NCBI GenBank assembly: GCA_013423325.1
Contig: BLJB01000164.1
Location: forward strand, 186,001-250,000
Direction of reading: 5' to 3'
DNA from: Usnea hakonensis
Lineage: Eukaryota > Ascomycota > Lecanoromycetes > Lecanorales > Parmeliaceae
Length of the DNA stretch: 64,000 nucleotides
Under the pieces are notes generated by a model. It saw nothing but the letters and a program-made list of their open reading frames with translations, ran no database searches and was not told where the DNA came from. Numbering within the stretch: position 1 is the stretch's first letter; each line of letters begins with the position of its first letter. The translations under genes and the position numbers were made by a program. This document shows, one piece after another, positions 11,623-24,351 of this stretch.

Positions 11623-12454
11623 GGATTGAATGATGATGATTTTTGTATTTCAACCGAGGGCAAGCCATGGAGAAATGGAAGCGGCCTTAAGGGAAAAAAG
11701 CTAAAATGTGGAGATCGCGACTTCCGTCACTTCCTCCGAACTTACCTTATGCATTACGCATTAATCTTGCTCTGACAACGTCATGAACGCATAAAAGGCG
11801 CATATAATGATATCAGTCAGACACTGTGGCACTGTGTGGAATCATTATCATTATCATTCTGGAATCTGATGGATGTCTTTTCATGCCTGGACATATGTGG
11901 CACGACGGCGGTAAAAGGTGCGCGCGATAGCCCTCGTATGCGCGATACTCATTCTTAAAGCATTCTCACGAAGCCAAACAAAGGATTTAGAGTACAAAGC
12001 CCACGGAACGCTTTCGCTAGTCCTCTCGCAGAAAGCAAACGAGGTTCAACATTACCCTGTGTAAAGATGCATATATGAGCGGTAGCGAATAGTACCCAGG
12101 GAGGACAATTAAGTCATGAGGGTCGAGGGGTCGATAGTGAAAATGAAGGCAGGGATTGGTTTGCCATGCCAACCACCCGAATAGGAATCGTGTAAATACC
12201 CTCAAACAACCCCACATTCGAACGACGCATTCACTTTGGCCGCTAGAATATACCAATTAGTCTCCATGATTTGGAGCTTCTGAGAAGTGCTAACATTCCC
12301 AATACATGCTCTGCGTGTTCCCCCTGCGTATTTGACGTGGGGAAAGACAGTGACTGCTCTTGACATAGCCGTCCTGACCATCTTGGTACTCCTTTTCTGT
12401 CGGTTGCCTGCATTGGCGCTTCACTAACATAATCAATACCTTAGTACTTCCGTA
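11623..12454. other. Shared upstream region of the NRAMP and GBD/FH3 genes
   Basis: This is 832 nt between divergent starts. ATCATTATCATTATCATT repeats lie near 11841-11858. I see no coding region. Confidence 0.5.
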
Positions 12455-15173
12455 ATGGAACCAAAGCCACGCGCGTACCTCCCTTCCGACGCCTCACCGC
12501 ACAAACGTACGAAATCCTCTGTTCTCAAATCTATTCTACCTGGCAATCACAGACGCAAGCCATCTCCTGACGGCAATGACCCGCCCTACTTGAACGATAA
12601 GATTGATGGTAAGGAGGTATACATGCATGTCGGTGGTCAGTCCATCCTACCGCCGGACCATCCGCATACACGACAGCATCTCAAAGAAAACAAAGGCAAT
12701 GGGAATACTACAATCGCTTCGCCTAGAAAGCCCGCCAAAGAGGGGAAGGAAAAGATGACACGGTCAGCGTCGTTCAAATCATTCGTTGGTAAGGAAAAGG
12801 AGAAGCTTTTCCAAAGGGAAGGTGAGACTGAGAAGGAAAACAACATGAAGCCGCCGAAATCCTCTACGAGCATAGCGGCTCTTCTATCCAGGCCACGGTC
12901 AAAAGGTGTCAAAGCTGAGGATGCCCATGGTCAGAGAGACAAGGAGAATCAGAGACCACCAAGCTCAGCGGGTATGCCTCCACCGCCAATATGGGCTCAA
13001 TTTGCAACCCAAGGCTTTGAGGAGTCGCCGCATACCACGAAGATACCTCTCAACGATCGATTTGCTCTCGAGGAAGAAGTGGCATTGTATACACCCCAAG
13101 ATTACTCACCCTCGAAGCAAAGGAACTTCCCAGACTATCAGCAGCCAACACTCCCTCGAAAACCGGAATCAAAGCCTCGACCAAAATCAGAATGCATCGC
13201 TGCTGGCTCTGCTCCAGCGTCTTTTGCCGAGAGCATATCTGGCATGCGAAAATCTGGCTTGGACAAAAGCCAAGTAGATGTATCCAATCAAACGCGGGCT
13301 AAGAAAGCTGTCGAAACAGGCCAAAATTGCCTTCCAGAGGAGAAACATTTGAATGAAAGACTATCAAGCGTAGAGAATCGCAAAGTGAGCAATGACTCTG
13401 CCGGCTCAAATTTGCCCATGCCAAAAAATGGATCGCGTGTAATGGCGGCGGTAGCAGCCTTCAATGGCAAAGCAAAGGAACTACCAAAGGCGCCACCAGG
13501 TGACACTGAGATCGTCCTGCTTGACCCCAAAACAATCGAGAGCGCTTTCGAGTCCCTCCTGGTAAGTAAGGTGCTACGATTGCTCAGTGGTAGCTAATTA
13601 GCTTGTCAGGAAGCCAGAAACGTCCCGCAGAACACCAGAGACAAGATGAGGTCGTTGGACACCAACATCAAAGCGGATTTCATCAAAAAGGATAAATCGG
13701 GCTCTGGATCAGCGTCAAGCACAGAGGGTCTATTACTACAGTCTTCCAGGCCTAGCACTGGAAAAAGGTCCCAGACTGATGACGTTACTACGCATGATAC
13801 TGAGAAAGTCGTAGGCCCAGTAGTCTCCAATGAATCTCCAAAGAAACCACGACCAAGGAGCCGCACATTCACATTCAGTAAAAGTGGCCAATCTCCATCC
13901 AAGAAGCAGAAGTCTGAACGTCCAGTCTCTCATCAAAGGAACAAATCAGGTGGCTTAACACCTTCAGCTTCCTCCACATCATTGGTATCTGATGGAGGTG
14001 CTCAAGGCTCTACGTTCTTCGGAAGAGCCAACAAGCCAGCTGTGCCTGAAGACTATATCGAGTATCTGAAAATGGTGCAAGCCCCAGAGTTGGTTGAGGT
14101 TGGCAAGATCCACAAAATGCGTCAGCTCTTGAGAAATGAGACTGTTGGTTGGATCGATACGTTCATCACACAAGGAGGCATGACGGAGCTAGTAGAACTG
14201 CTGTATCGAATCATCAAGGTAGAATGGAGGTCCGTCATCTCTCCTCTGAATGAATCAAGCTGCTGCTAATCTTTCGAATAGGGAGGAGCACGAGGACAAT
14301 CTCCTCCATGAAACTCTTCTTTGCTTAAAAGCTCTGTCGACGACATCCTCGGCCATGCGCCAGCTATCTTCTATCCAATCCACTCTTTTCCCCACTCTGC
14401 TGGGAATGCTGTTTGACGAGGAGAAGAAAGGCCCAAGCGAATATACGACCCGCAGCATCATAATCACTATACTCTACACATATCTTGCCGACTCCGCCTC
14501 ATCTGATTTAGCAGGTCGGGCACGCCTTCTACTCTCATACTTACGAGATCCTTCGAAACCAGAAGAGTCCCAGCCGCCCGGCTTCATCGCCTCCATCTAC
14601 CACTCTCGCCCTTACCGCGTCTGGCAAAGAGAAATGAGCAACGTGACCAAGGAGGTCTTCTGGATATTCCTGCACCACACGAATATCATCCCTTATCCAA
14701 ACATCTCGGAAACGTCCAATTCCTACGCCTCTCGACACTTCACCCGCGAACACCCCCCCGTTCCTGCCGCCCCGTACATTGGCGGCGTAGAATGGGACGC
14801 CACGACCTACTTGACGTCCCATATCGACCTCTTGAACGGCATCATGGCCTCCCTGCCGACCTGCCAGGAACGCAACCAGCTCCGTCAAGAGCTCAAAGAC
14901 AGCGGCTTTGAAAGGGTCATGGGCGTCCAGCTCCGCACCTGCAAGGAGAAATTCTACAGCTGCGTGCATGAGGCTTTGTCGACCTGGGTTGGCGCGGCGG
15001 CGGAAGATGGTTGGCCGTATCAGGATGTTCGACAGGGACCGAAGCTGGAGGATGGGAGGAGGTCGAGTCCCGTTAAAAGTCCGAGGAAGAAGGATTGCGG
15101 GGTGCCGAGACTGGAGATGCCGAAGTTGGGTGGCAATGGTGGTGGTGGGGGGGATGATGGGGGATGGCTTTGA
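12455..15173 (+). CDS. Formin-like GBD/FH3-domain protein (RID1-like Rho/Rac effector)
   Basis: Exons 12455-13561, 13610-14229 and 14282-15173 give 872 residues. Intron 1 is GTAAGT to TTGTCAG (48 nt). Intron 2 starts at GTCCGT (14230), not at the nearer GTAGAA, because only that choice keeps phase into REEHEDNLLHETL. The first half is basic, Ser/Pro-rich and disordered. From about residue 345 (DPKTIESAFESLL) to residue 800 the sequence matches the GTPase-binding and FH3 armadillo region of diaphanous-type formins (PEDYIEYLKM, LKALSTTSSAMRQL, FWIFLHHTN). No FH1 proline tract or FH2 actin domain follows, and the protein ends in a Gly-rich tail. Stand-alone GBD/FH3 proteins of this layout are known in filamentous fungi as Rac/Cdc42-interacting proteins in polarity. 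Confidence 0.8.
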
Positions 15174-15360
15174 TGATTGTGGATTATGAGAATGATTGAT
15201 GGGTTTTTTTGCGTTTTTTTTTTTCTTTTTAATGACGACTTATTCATGATGGTTCATTTCATTGTAAGGGCTTTTGATGGCATAAAATTGTTGATGGGCA
15301 GATGGCTAAGGTGAGGGAAGAGACCTTGTTTTTAGGAATTGGGGTTGGAAGTGGTGATGG

Positions 15361-15660
15361 ATGATGGTCGCTGAGTTGCTGTTCCTTTTTTTCCCCCCTT
15401 TTTTTTCTTTTTGGGGGATACTACCTAGCTCCTTACATCTACATCTATTCGTGCTTTACAAGTCTCGAGAAGGAAAAAGGCATGTCGAGAAAGCAAGATG
15501 TCGAGATTCGTATACTCTGTTGCTCTATTCCTGTTGCTCTGTTGCTCTATTACGCTATTACCCTATTCTCCTATTACTTTCAATACCCCCCTTCCCCTTC
15601 CCCTTCCCAAAAAAAAAAAAGAGAGAGAGCGAGTCCCTCCTCCGCTTTCCAATATCACAT
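15361..15660 (+). repeat. Pyrimidine-rich tract with short imperfect repeats
   Basis: This stretch is strongly C/T-biased on the plus strand, with T/C homopolymers, imperfect CTGTTGCTCTATT repeats near 15518-15570 and a CCCCTTCCCCTTCCC tract near 15591-15608. It lies just downstream of the GBD/FH3 gene and faces the G-rich tract that follows. Confidence 0.75.
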
Positions 15661-15839
15661 CATATCCTATCTGGTGAATCTAGTCTGCTCTAGAAATGGG
15701 AATATGAAATGGGGAGATGAGATGAAGGGAACGTGCTTCAAACTTTTTCCTCTAAAGTATCTATCTCTGCTTCTTTTGTGGTTGCCTTTTTTTTCGTGCG
15801 TTCTGTTCTCCTTTCTTTCTTTCTTTTTCTTGCCCCGTC

Positions 15840-16230
15840 CCCTTTGGTTGTTTCTAGTAGGGGTGAGGTTTGTTGGGGAGAGTATGATGGATAGGATGGG
15901 ATGGGACGGGACGGGATGAGATTTGCTGGTATTAGAGTTGAAGGTATGATTTGTGAGCGCTGCGTGTGGGGGGGGGTTGGTGGTTGGGTGGAGAGTGAGA
16001 GTGAGAGTGAGAGTGAAGGGAGGGGGGGTTGTGCTGGGCTGGGCTGGGGTGTACTGTGCTGCTGTTGGGCGGGGGGGGGGTTGGATGGTAAGGGGGAAGG
16101 GGGAATGGGAGGGGAAAGGGGAAAGGGGAGAGTATGTTTCTTGGGCGTGGGGGTTGGAGGATTAATTGTCTCGTTGTTTTTCGTGATTGGGGAGGGGGAA
16201 GGGGGGAGGGAGAGACACATAGACGTTGAG
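15840..16230 (+). repeat. G-rich tract with strong G-quadruplex potential
   Basis: Runs of four to nine G recur at close spacing, for example around 15968-15976, 16021-16028, 16071-16081 and 16090-16130, with GAGAGTGAGAGTGAGAGTGA between them. This is a clear purine strand bias, the reverse of the preceding C/T-rich tract. Confidence 0.8.
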
Positions 16231-16428
16231 ACGGGAGGTTGAGAACACACACTCCCAAAAATCTGTCGCCTCACGGTCTTGTCGCTTGTTTGAATGAGTG
16301 GTATCAAGGTGGCGTGATTCTATCTTTCTTTCCTTCTTTCTCCAGCCTCGCCATGTAAGCAAGCGAGCGTGTGGAAATATGCTTGACTAAGAATAAAGCA
16401 TGCTCATATCAGGCCGGCTTCCAGGGGC

Positions 16429-16561
16429 AATTGCTTCGCTCTGCATGCGAATGCCAGCAGCCCCCGCCACCCCCTTGTCAGTTTCTTGGCGATGACCTCG
16501 TCTGGCAAGCCATGATGGATGGGTGGGTCAGAGCAGTGTGAGAATTGTTTCGCTCTGCATG
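16429..16561 (+). repeat. 19-bp direct repeat, 114 bp apart
   Basis: AATTGCTTCGCTCTGCATG (16429-16447) recurs as AATTGTTTCGCTCTGCATG (16543-16561), with one mismatch. Function is unknown. Confidence 0.8.
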
Positions 16562-17039
16562 TAAGCAGTCTGGTTGGCAGACTTTCAGAGTTGCTGACGA
16601 CTTCCTCCCCCCCCTTCTTTTGGGATTCCGGGCTTGGATTGAAGAGCAAATTGAGTCAATTCGAACGGAGATTTGTTCCGTAGATTTCTACACGGCAACA
16701 GGGCTGCTTGGGGCATCTTGTGATGAGATGGAAGTGAATTCGACGTCTCATTTCGGAAGACTCCGTCACATGATTTTCTAGATGTGTGTGAGGTGAGAGT
16801 GGGATACGCCACGATGGATGGAGTTGAGATTGGACGGCATGTTCCAGATGGATGTTTATTGACTTTGATAGATTAGGTGTCGAGATGATAAAGTACTTTA
16901 CTTAGTAGGTGAGGTGCAGGAGAAAGATTTATTTTAGGATTTTAGCATCTTGGGATCTTAGGATCTCGCCTTTTGTTTCCTTGGATTTCCTGGTTCCGAG
17001 GTGGATGTCAGCCACCGGAGTAACTCCCCATGCGTGGCA

Positions 17040-17210
17040 ATTGGAATCGAAATCGTGGCTTAAATATCTACTTATCAAGGTAAAGTACCTTACTTGAGAT
17101 AGGAAGAAATTAAAGTAAAGTAGGTAAGGTAAGTACTTTACTTTAGGTAAGTAAAGTAAGTAAGGTAGGTAAAGTAAGTAGTGAGAAGTAAGATTACCTT
17201 AAGATAGAGA
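17040..17210. repeat. GTAAAGTA/TACTTTAC motif cluster
   Basis: More than ten overlapping variants of AGGTAAAGTA, GTAAGTA and TACTTTACTT lie within 170 bp, some forming short palindromes such as AAGGTAAAGTACCTT. The same words recur elsewhere in the window, always outside exons. Confidence 0.75.
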
Positions 17211-20200
17211 AAACACGTGGCCGGCACCAGATTTGTAATACTCGAGCCGGTGGCGAAAGACTTAATGCTGACGCGGACCGTTTGAGTCCATGTGGCATTT
17301 CCCAAATCTTGGATATCCTACCCCTCGTACTTCTGCCACCCGTCCAGGGACAAACGACCTGGAGATCTCGCTCATCTAAACTAAGTATAAGCCTTAATTC
17401 ATTGGCTAACTGCGTCTTTTTTTGGCGCCAGATCGTGATCCATTTAGCTACCTTACCTACTTACTGTTGGGGGTGGCGACGAGGTCACGCTAGTGACGGT
17501 AATTCTCGGTCTACTCGTACTGATTTCTCCGAGGAATGCAGAAAGAATCGGGACTCCACATGAATCCCACGTTTTCTTCCCTTCATTTTCATCATGTTGA
17601 CACCCTCTTCGAAGCGAGAAGCGGAGGCTGCCTATGAAGAACCTAGCGTGAGCATAGACGGACATCTCGGACTCACCGGTATCAGTGATGAGTGTCGCGA
17701 GCGAGTTTGATGCTTCCAGCAGGAGTATCTGCTCGAAATCGCTGTACGAGTACCGTAGCCCCATTAGCCACACCCGTAGTCTAAGTAGACTACCTACGTT
17801 AGCACAATTCTGCTGAGGCTGTGTGTACCCTATGGTTCTTGTTTATCCGGGTGAATGGATCATGTAATCTCGAAGGTGACTGCTACTTAAGGTCGAATGC
17901 CACAATGGTCCTAAGATATTGGGCGATTGGATCAGAAGTCCATAATCTCCGAGATGCTGCACCGTTAGCAGGAGGCTTTTGATCTAACCGGGTACTGCGT
18001 TTTTTGGGTACATGTCTGTGCTTGAACAAGACGGAGGTTAAGTACGAGTACCATGGGTGGCAGATTAAGCCATCTCGTGGGATGGGATCATAGTGAATGA
18101 TATTTGCCATTCTATATACACGCGTACGACAGACTGACACTTTGGGTAAAGCCATGTGGATTGAAACGTAAGTGAGTAAGTACGGTAAGTAAGATATTGG
18201 AGTTTGGAACAATCGGAATGTCGCGTTTGTGAAGCTAAAATCTAAAATCTGGCCGGACCATGGTTGAGCTCGGGAATGAGCTGCGGGGTGTGGCGGGGAA
18301 GGTAAAACAATCCAGAAAATCAAATACCTTACTTTATTTGGTTAGACGTACTCACCAAGTACTTTGATGCGTATGTAGTTGCTAATGATGCTACTTACTA
18401 CGTACCTTACAATCTGCTAGGTAAAGTAGTTGCTAAATTTATTTCATCATCATAAACACAGGCACACAGTCTTTGCTCACCGAAGGAGGGGGGCCTCATG
18501 AACTTTGACGAGAAAGAAAAGCCAATTTGAATTTGTTTAGACAGGATCCTTCTGCTGTCACATGGCACATCGCTTCATAGCTGAACGGTCAATAATAATC
18601 GTGGTTCCGGCTGTGCATCTGGTTTTACCTTTTGGTCTGGTTTTTGGCTTTTTACGTTTCGCCTTGTGCGTTTGTGCATTTCGTGCTTGCATGATTGGCG
18701 CCGTTTCGGATTGGCTTCCGGACTTCGGACTTGAGCTTTGGGATTCGCTTTCGATTTGCTTCTTCTCTCGGTCATGGATGTGAACGGGAATGGGAATGGT
18801 GTGGGGAAGGAGGAGGCGATGGTCGTCCAAGATGGAAATGCTTATCGTTGGTCATCAGTGATTGGAAAGCGATTGTTGGTCCGAGCATGATCCATGTAAT
18901 ATATGTCAGGTCAGATACTTTAGGTCGTAGAGTACGTACTAATACGATTTCACTTTTCACTTGTTACCACAATAAGATAGATTGGCATTGGCATTTGCAC
19001 TGGGAAGAATAAATATTATTATTAAGACTTTCCAAACCGCGATAAAGTGTACTGTATGGAGAAGGATTTGCGACTGGGGTAAGACGGGTCGAGGCGCAGA
19101 TTTAGCGGCCGAGTTCAGAAATTCAAAAGAAAAACAGGGATCAAATCAAAATAAAGCCATGGGAACCCATGGATTGCTCTCCCTTAGCTCGGTTACGAAG
19201 CGAGCTCTAAATCCCTCATCCTCCCTCTTCAGTCATAGTCCCTTGAAGAAAAACAGGGTCAGAAGACCGTGCCGTGCATGATAGTGATGAGATGGGAATC
19301 ATCCGTCCAATCATTCCTCCTATCCCGATACTCGACCGCCCCAAGGGCAAAATTCCCCAAAAAACCTCAGACCTACCGATAAGAAATTAAGAAATCTGTC
19401 AAAAGTGCATATGCACCTTTCTTCCAGGTTTACTGTCGAGCTGTCATCTTCAACAAAGTAAAGATCGACATGAGTTTTGATTACTCCCGCATCCGGCTTC
19501 ATACTGCAGCTCAGCCTCCTTCTTCGGGATTTCAAGGAGACTGTTTGCTAACCTGCTCGACTCCGTCATGGGTCTTTGCCTGCATCTTATCATTCAGCTT
19601 ACTGCCGACTGCATTGGCCGCCAATATTTCAATTAGATTGGTGGGTAGGCCTGAGTCTCGGTGAGCCTTGTTCCTTGTGGACCACCGTATACGCTCTCCC
19701 CGATGTTCTGCCCTACAAATCGATCAAATGGCGAACGAACGATATCGTACATGTTTCGAACGCGCGTAGAAAGCGTGCAAAAGCGACTAGAGCTATCACA
19801 TTCCGTAATTGTGCTGCGGATGATGTGATAGCGACGGCGTGGCGCATGACGAAGACCTGGTCACAACTCATGACCATATGTAATCAAAAGGTGTCGATTC
19901 AGGGCGCCCCAGCCCCAATGCGATTGGCAGTGTTTTAGAGCCTGTAGAAATTAGAGGCAAATCCAATCGTGGCTGATGTCGGTTGAAAAGTCCATTTTTG
20001 ATTTGGGGCCATTTGGAACTATGTTTCCACCACAACCTCCCATGATGTGCCTTGGCTACCATTGCAGTCCCTCAAAAGGTGCGGGACGAAGGGAAGATGA
20101 AGGGGAAGATGATTATTCGCAGGCCGTCAAGTCATGAATTAGTCGCGCTCTTCGCTATGAACATCTACCTACGGAGTAGCTGACGATGCATTGGAAAGCC

Positions 20201-21617
20201 CGTTCGCTGCTGACCCACGGACGTTCATGTAAGCCAAGGCTACTAGAAAGCCGTTTTCGCATGCAACAAGCCGACATGCCAAGGGCTTCGACGCTGGTAA
20301 GTTTAAGCGCGGTAGCAATTGTTATGGACAGGTTGAGACGGCGAGGTCTTCCGCATTGAGACATGACAAAAGCCATGTCAAGCCTCCCGGTCGTGCTATC
20401 TGTACAAGTCCCGGCTACTTGAGAGGAGGTCGGTGGTGATTAGAGATGGCCTAGGTAATTCTTGCTCGGTTGGAGGATTAGCTCAAAGTGTCATGCACCC
20501 ACGCGACAAGCTCGGTCGACGCTAAGCTTAGCTGCAGGTCGGCCTGCGGCCATAATGCAGAGGCAACTCCGAGCGCGTGTAGGGTGTAGGCAGTCGACCT
20601 CAATTCTGCTTGCCAGTACCAGGAGAAGCAGGCGCTGCTTTTTTTTTTTAAAGCTTGTTAAAGGCTGGGTAATAAGAAACGGAGTTGTGTGGACAACCTC
20701 AACACCTTGCCGACCAATCACATGGCAGTATATCTGGAGCATCGTAGTGCCCGATTCTTACCAGGTTTGCTTTAGCGGACGCCAACCACCATTCAACAAG
20801 GCTATCCCAAGCAAGGTGTCTGCTGTTTGACTCCTCCCGACTCGCACTTCGCACTACCCATCTTCCCCTAAATCATAAAATGTCCAAAGTATCATTTGAC
20901 TCCACAGCTCCACCAAGTGCTAGGATGTCGCAGGCAGATGCGGTTAGGGCAGAAGCCTTATGATATGTAATATGACATAGGTAGTACAGCCAGAGGATTC
21001 CTGTCTTTCCCAACTTCATTTAATGTCCAATGGATCGCGTACTGCTTCGTCAACTCTTCAAAGCTTTCATAATTTTGATTTCCCTTTACCTGCCTAGAGT
21101 CCTCCATTGTCCGGCTTTGCAATTCGAACGGGGCCATTCCAGCGTACGCCCCTTCAGCCATACCGACTGCCCTCTGTCATTCGGAGTCAAGACACCACTT
21201 AGAGAGGTTACGGTTCAGAGGAACGAGTTTGCACCCTTTGTGCACCACCTAGACCCAAATACTCTCTAGGCTAATCGTGGTTGAGTCATCATTGAACACG
21301 ACAGAGTGTTTGACCGTGGTTGAAAGTGCTCGTTCCCAGACTTGATATACGTTCCGTCTGTCAGAGGACCTCATTTACTCCTTGAAAGTCTCTCGGCGCC
21401 GCAAAGTGAATTTGGATGCCGAGGCCAGCATAAAGTGACCGATCTTCCTCCTCAAGTAGTTTCGATGCTCGACGCCACCATCGGAGGACTTTGGCATCGC
21501 TCCGCTTCAAGTCAAACACTGCCAGACTTCCAATTCTATGTTGGGGAGACTGGTCAGCGAAGGCTTCTCTAAGCCGGTATCAGTTGACTGAGATTCTCAG
21601 CAAAGTGATCCTGGATT

Positions 21618-21660
21618 GCTGCCGGTGCTGGTGTTGGTGCTGGCGCTGGTGCTGGTTGCG
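21618..21660 (+). repeat. GGTGCTGGTG-type hexamer array
   Basis: GGTGCTGGTGTTGGTGCTGG-like hexanucleotide units repeat about seven times. The tract lies in the non-coding region before vosA. Confidence 0.7.
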
Positions 21661-22400
21661 GGTGGAGAAGGTTTGACTTTGGCTTTGATCGTGGAGATTT
21701 ATCATTGCGAAGAAGTGGGGAGAAGAAAGTTAGTAGGCACGGGACTAGAAGAACTAGTCTCAACGCGTCAAGAGTACCAAAGAATATATCCTACCTTACT
21801 TTACCTACCCTACCTATCTACCTAGGCAATCACCACAGCCGCCATACTCCATATCTACAACTCCACAAAATCCAGCCTCGGTTCCAACCCTTCTGTTTCT
21901 GCTTTCTGGACCATTCAAAGACAGTCTGGCTGGCCCGGTCTTCTACCAATAAATAAATTTAGGACGCAACCATTGACCACTATCAACATTTGACTGGTGC
22001 CCGATAAAATCCGGATCTTCACATCAAAAGCGTGATCAGAGACCTTGACCGCGCACGAGGTCATTGACCCTTGCCGCGGATAGACCACCAAGGATCCCTT
22101 CTCATTGAGCCACAAGATCAAACCCGTGGTTTCATCGAGTAGGGATCCGATAATTGGCTCAGTGGGCTTTTGCCTTCTACTACTGTCAGTCTGGCTCCGC
22201 CATAACTCGTCCATTGGGCTCGCCTGGGTTTGAACAGCCCCACCCAGCGGGGAAAAGCGATTAATCGACACCACATTAAAAAACCCCTCTGTTCTCTTGA
22301 TGGTGGCATCTTCAAGTCCTTTGGCACCTCAACTGTCAACCAAATCCATTGATTCTCAAAATCGTCAAGCCTTGGATCACTCGACCGGACCTATTCCTTG

Positions 22401-24351
22401 ATGAACGCCTCAGACGTTTTGGAAGAATCCTCGCAACTTCTGAGGCTCACGAGGTACGGCAGTGCCTCTGCAGCCGACTAACTGATCTCAATTTCACTGC
22501 CGGGTGCCTTACTGACGATGCGGATGCGTAGCAATGCATACACCCTGACTGTTCGTCAGGGGCCAGAGCGAGCCAAGGCTTTCGCTGGACCCAAGGAAAA
22601 AGGTGAGTCTTTCCCAACACTCTCTTGGTCAGCGAAATGCTGAACACATGTGCCTCTTCTACAGACCGCAAGCCTGTTGATCCACCACCTATCATCCAAT
22701 TAACGATAAGGGATCCCCAGGATCCAGCCCAGTAGGACATTTGAAAATTTATGAAGTTTTCGTACACAATCTGACCGAAACAGGAACTATCTTCAGAGCC
22801 CGTATTTTTTCATGTGTTGCAACCTTTGTGACGCCAATCTTGATCGCCCTGGACAATTAGCCGCAGCTCATCAGGGCGATGATCTCGACACAGCTACTCA
22901 GTCCGCTCTGGCAGGAACGTTGGTTTCCTCACTTCATAGGCTCAAGGATGTTGATAACACTGGTATGTAAAGCTCAAGCTTCGAGTTAACATTGGCGCTC
23001 AGACGTTCTCAGATGGCGGCTTCTTTGTTTTCCCAGACCTTTCCGTTAAGATTGAGGGCGATTTCCGCCTTAGATTCAGTCTCTTCGAGATGGGAAAGTA
23101 CGTCAGGCCATTTGCTTCGGAACGAGCCTGGGACTGATTTCAATTCCAGAACACGCGTTTCATACATAAAATCGGTCACATCAACCCCCTTTACTGGTCA
23201 GTACCATCTCCAATGGTATTTGATAGCTACTTGTTGACGAATCTCAGTGTTCACCCCGCGAGCATTCCCTGGCATGTCCGAATCCACCTTTCTCTCACGG
23301 TCATTTGGGGATCAAGGGGTGAAGTTGAGGATCAGGAAAGAACCTCGAGTTTTAGGGTACCACCTCTGGCTTGGTTTTACATTTTCGCGCATTTTCGTTC
23401 TAATCGCTCAGCAGCAAAAGGTCCGCACCTTCGGACTTCCTCCCAGCAGATCCCGGGCACGGGCACCACCAGGCGTCCGCTGATTATCGGAACATGGGGC
23501 TGCAGTCGCAACAGGAACAAAATGGAGGCTTCGGTCCTTCAGGGTACAGAGAGCCAACATTTGGGTACGACGATCCACCTCTCAAGCGACAAAGAATGTC
23601 GATTGATGTGGCTAGAAGGACTACATATGAACATGACCAACGGCTCTCTCAACGTTCTTACATGCAACAGCGGGACCCTTATGGCCAATACGCTCCATCG
23701 ACACCGAGTCGTGGATCATACTATGTCCAAGGTTCTGCAACTGGTCCTGGTCCCGTCGAGTACACCTTCAGCCATGGACGTACAAATTCATCTTCCAACT
23801 CTTCCCCTTTTTTATCTCCACGAACTGAGTATCCTGGATACCAATTTTCAGCACCCAATTCCATATATCAGCCAAGTTCAAGAGACTCTCCTCATCAATA
23901 CCAACAGAGTCAGTATAATCCTAGCCAGCCGAGACCAATCCCCCAAATGGCGCAGCCTGTTCCCCCTTACCGTCCGCTTCCTCCGTCTGTACCATCTCAA
24001 CCAGAGCAGCCCAGACCATACTCGAGATCCATGGAAACGGACGAGCAATCACTAGCGAGTCGAGGGTATGAGCAAAGCTACAACAACTCTCAGTACCCTC
24101 CTATTAATTATGAACGTCAAAGTCAATCTCTCGCTCGGACTCTTCCAACGCCTTCGAATCCTATAACTGGTCTTCTTCCACCTCTGCAATCTTTGTCTTC
24201 CACCCAGCCACGAAGAGACATCCTGCAATCGTATACAAGCAGCGGGATGTCGAATATAGAACCCACCCCTCAATTGCCGTCATCATTTCCCCCAGGCTCG
24301 GAAGCACAGACTTACTTGCCATCGCCATATCGGGGCCGGGAACATGGCTGA
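22401..24351 (+). CDS. vosA: VosA-type velvet regulator
   Basis: Eight exons were joined in phase: 22401-22453, 22532-22602, 22665-22731, 22784-22962, 23013-23097, 23150-23196, 23248-23356 and 23412-24351, for 516 residues. All introns are GT-AG, 50-78 nt. Residues about 20-201 form a complete velvet domain: YTLTVRQGPERAKAF, KDRKPVDPPPIIQL, RDPQDPAQNYLQSPYFFMCC, LAGTLVSSLHRLKDVDNTDG, then IEGDFRLRFSLFEMGK and RSFGDQGVKLRIRKEPR. The ALAGTLVSSLHRLKD block points to VosA rather than VelB or VelC. The rest is Pro/Ser/Gln/Tyr-rich with a likely nuclear signal PPLKRQRM. VosA binds DNA alone or with VelB and controls spore maturation, trehalose and repression of asexual development. The first exon is the least certain; ATG 22518 in the second exon's leader is an alternative start. 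Confidence 0.92.

Larger units (their letters stand above)
15174..22400. other. Gene-poor 7.2-kb region, no credible gene
   Basis: Open frames here are short, overlap on all frames and lack family-like content or consistent splice sites. The region holds a C/T-rich tract (about 15361-15660), a G-rich tract (about 15840-16230), a 19-bp direct repeat (16429-16561), GTAAAGTA/TACTTTAC motif clusters (about 17070-17190 and 18310-18430) and a GGTGCT-like array near 21618-21660. The last few hundred bases before 22400 are presumably the promoter and leader of vosA. A long non-coding RNA cannot be excluded. Confidence 0.6.

Noticed and set aside
15738..16307. Long Pro/Ser-rich frames opposite the G-rich tract
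   Set aside because: Produced by low-complexity C/T sequence; no start context, splice signals or folded content.
17883..18323. 146-residue minus-strand frame in the gene desert
   Set aside because: No family pattern, and overlapping frames are equally open; likely chance.
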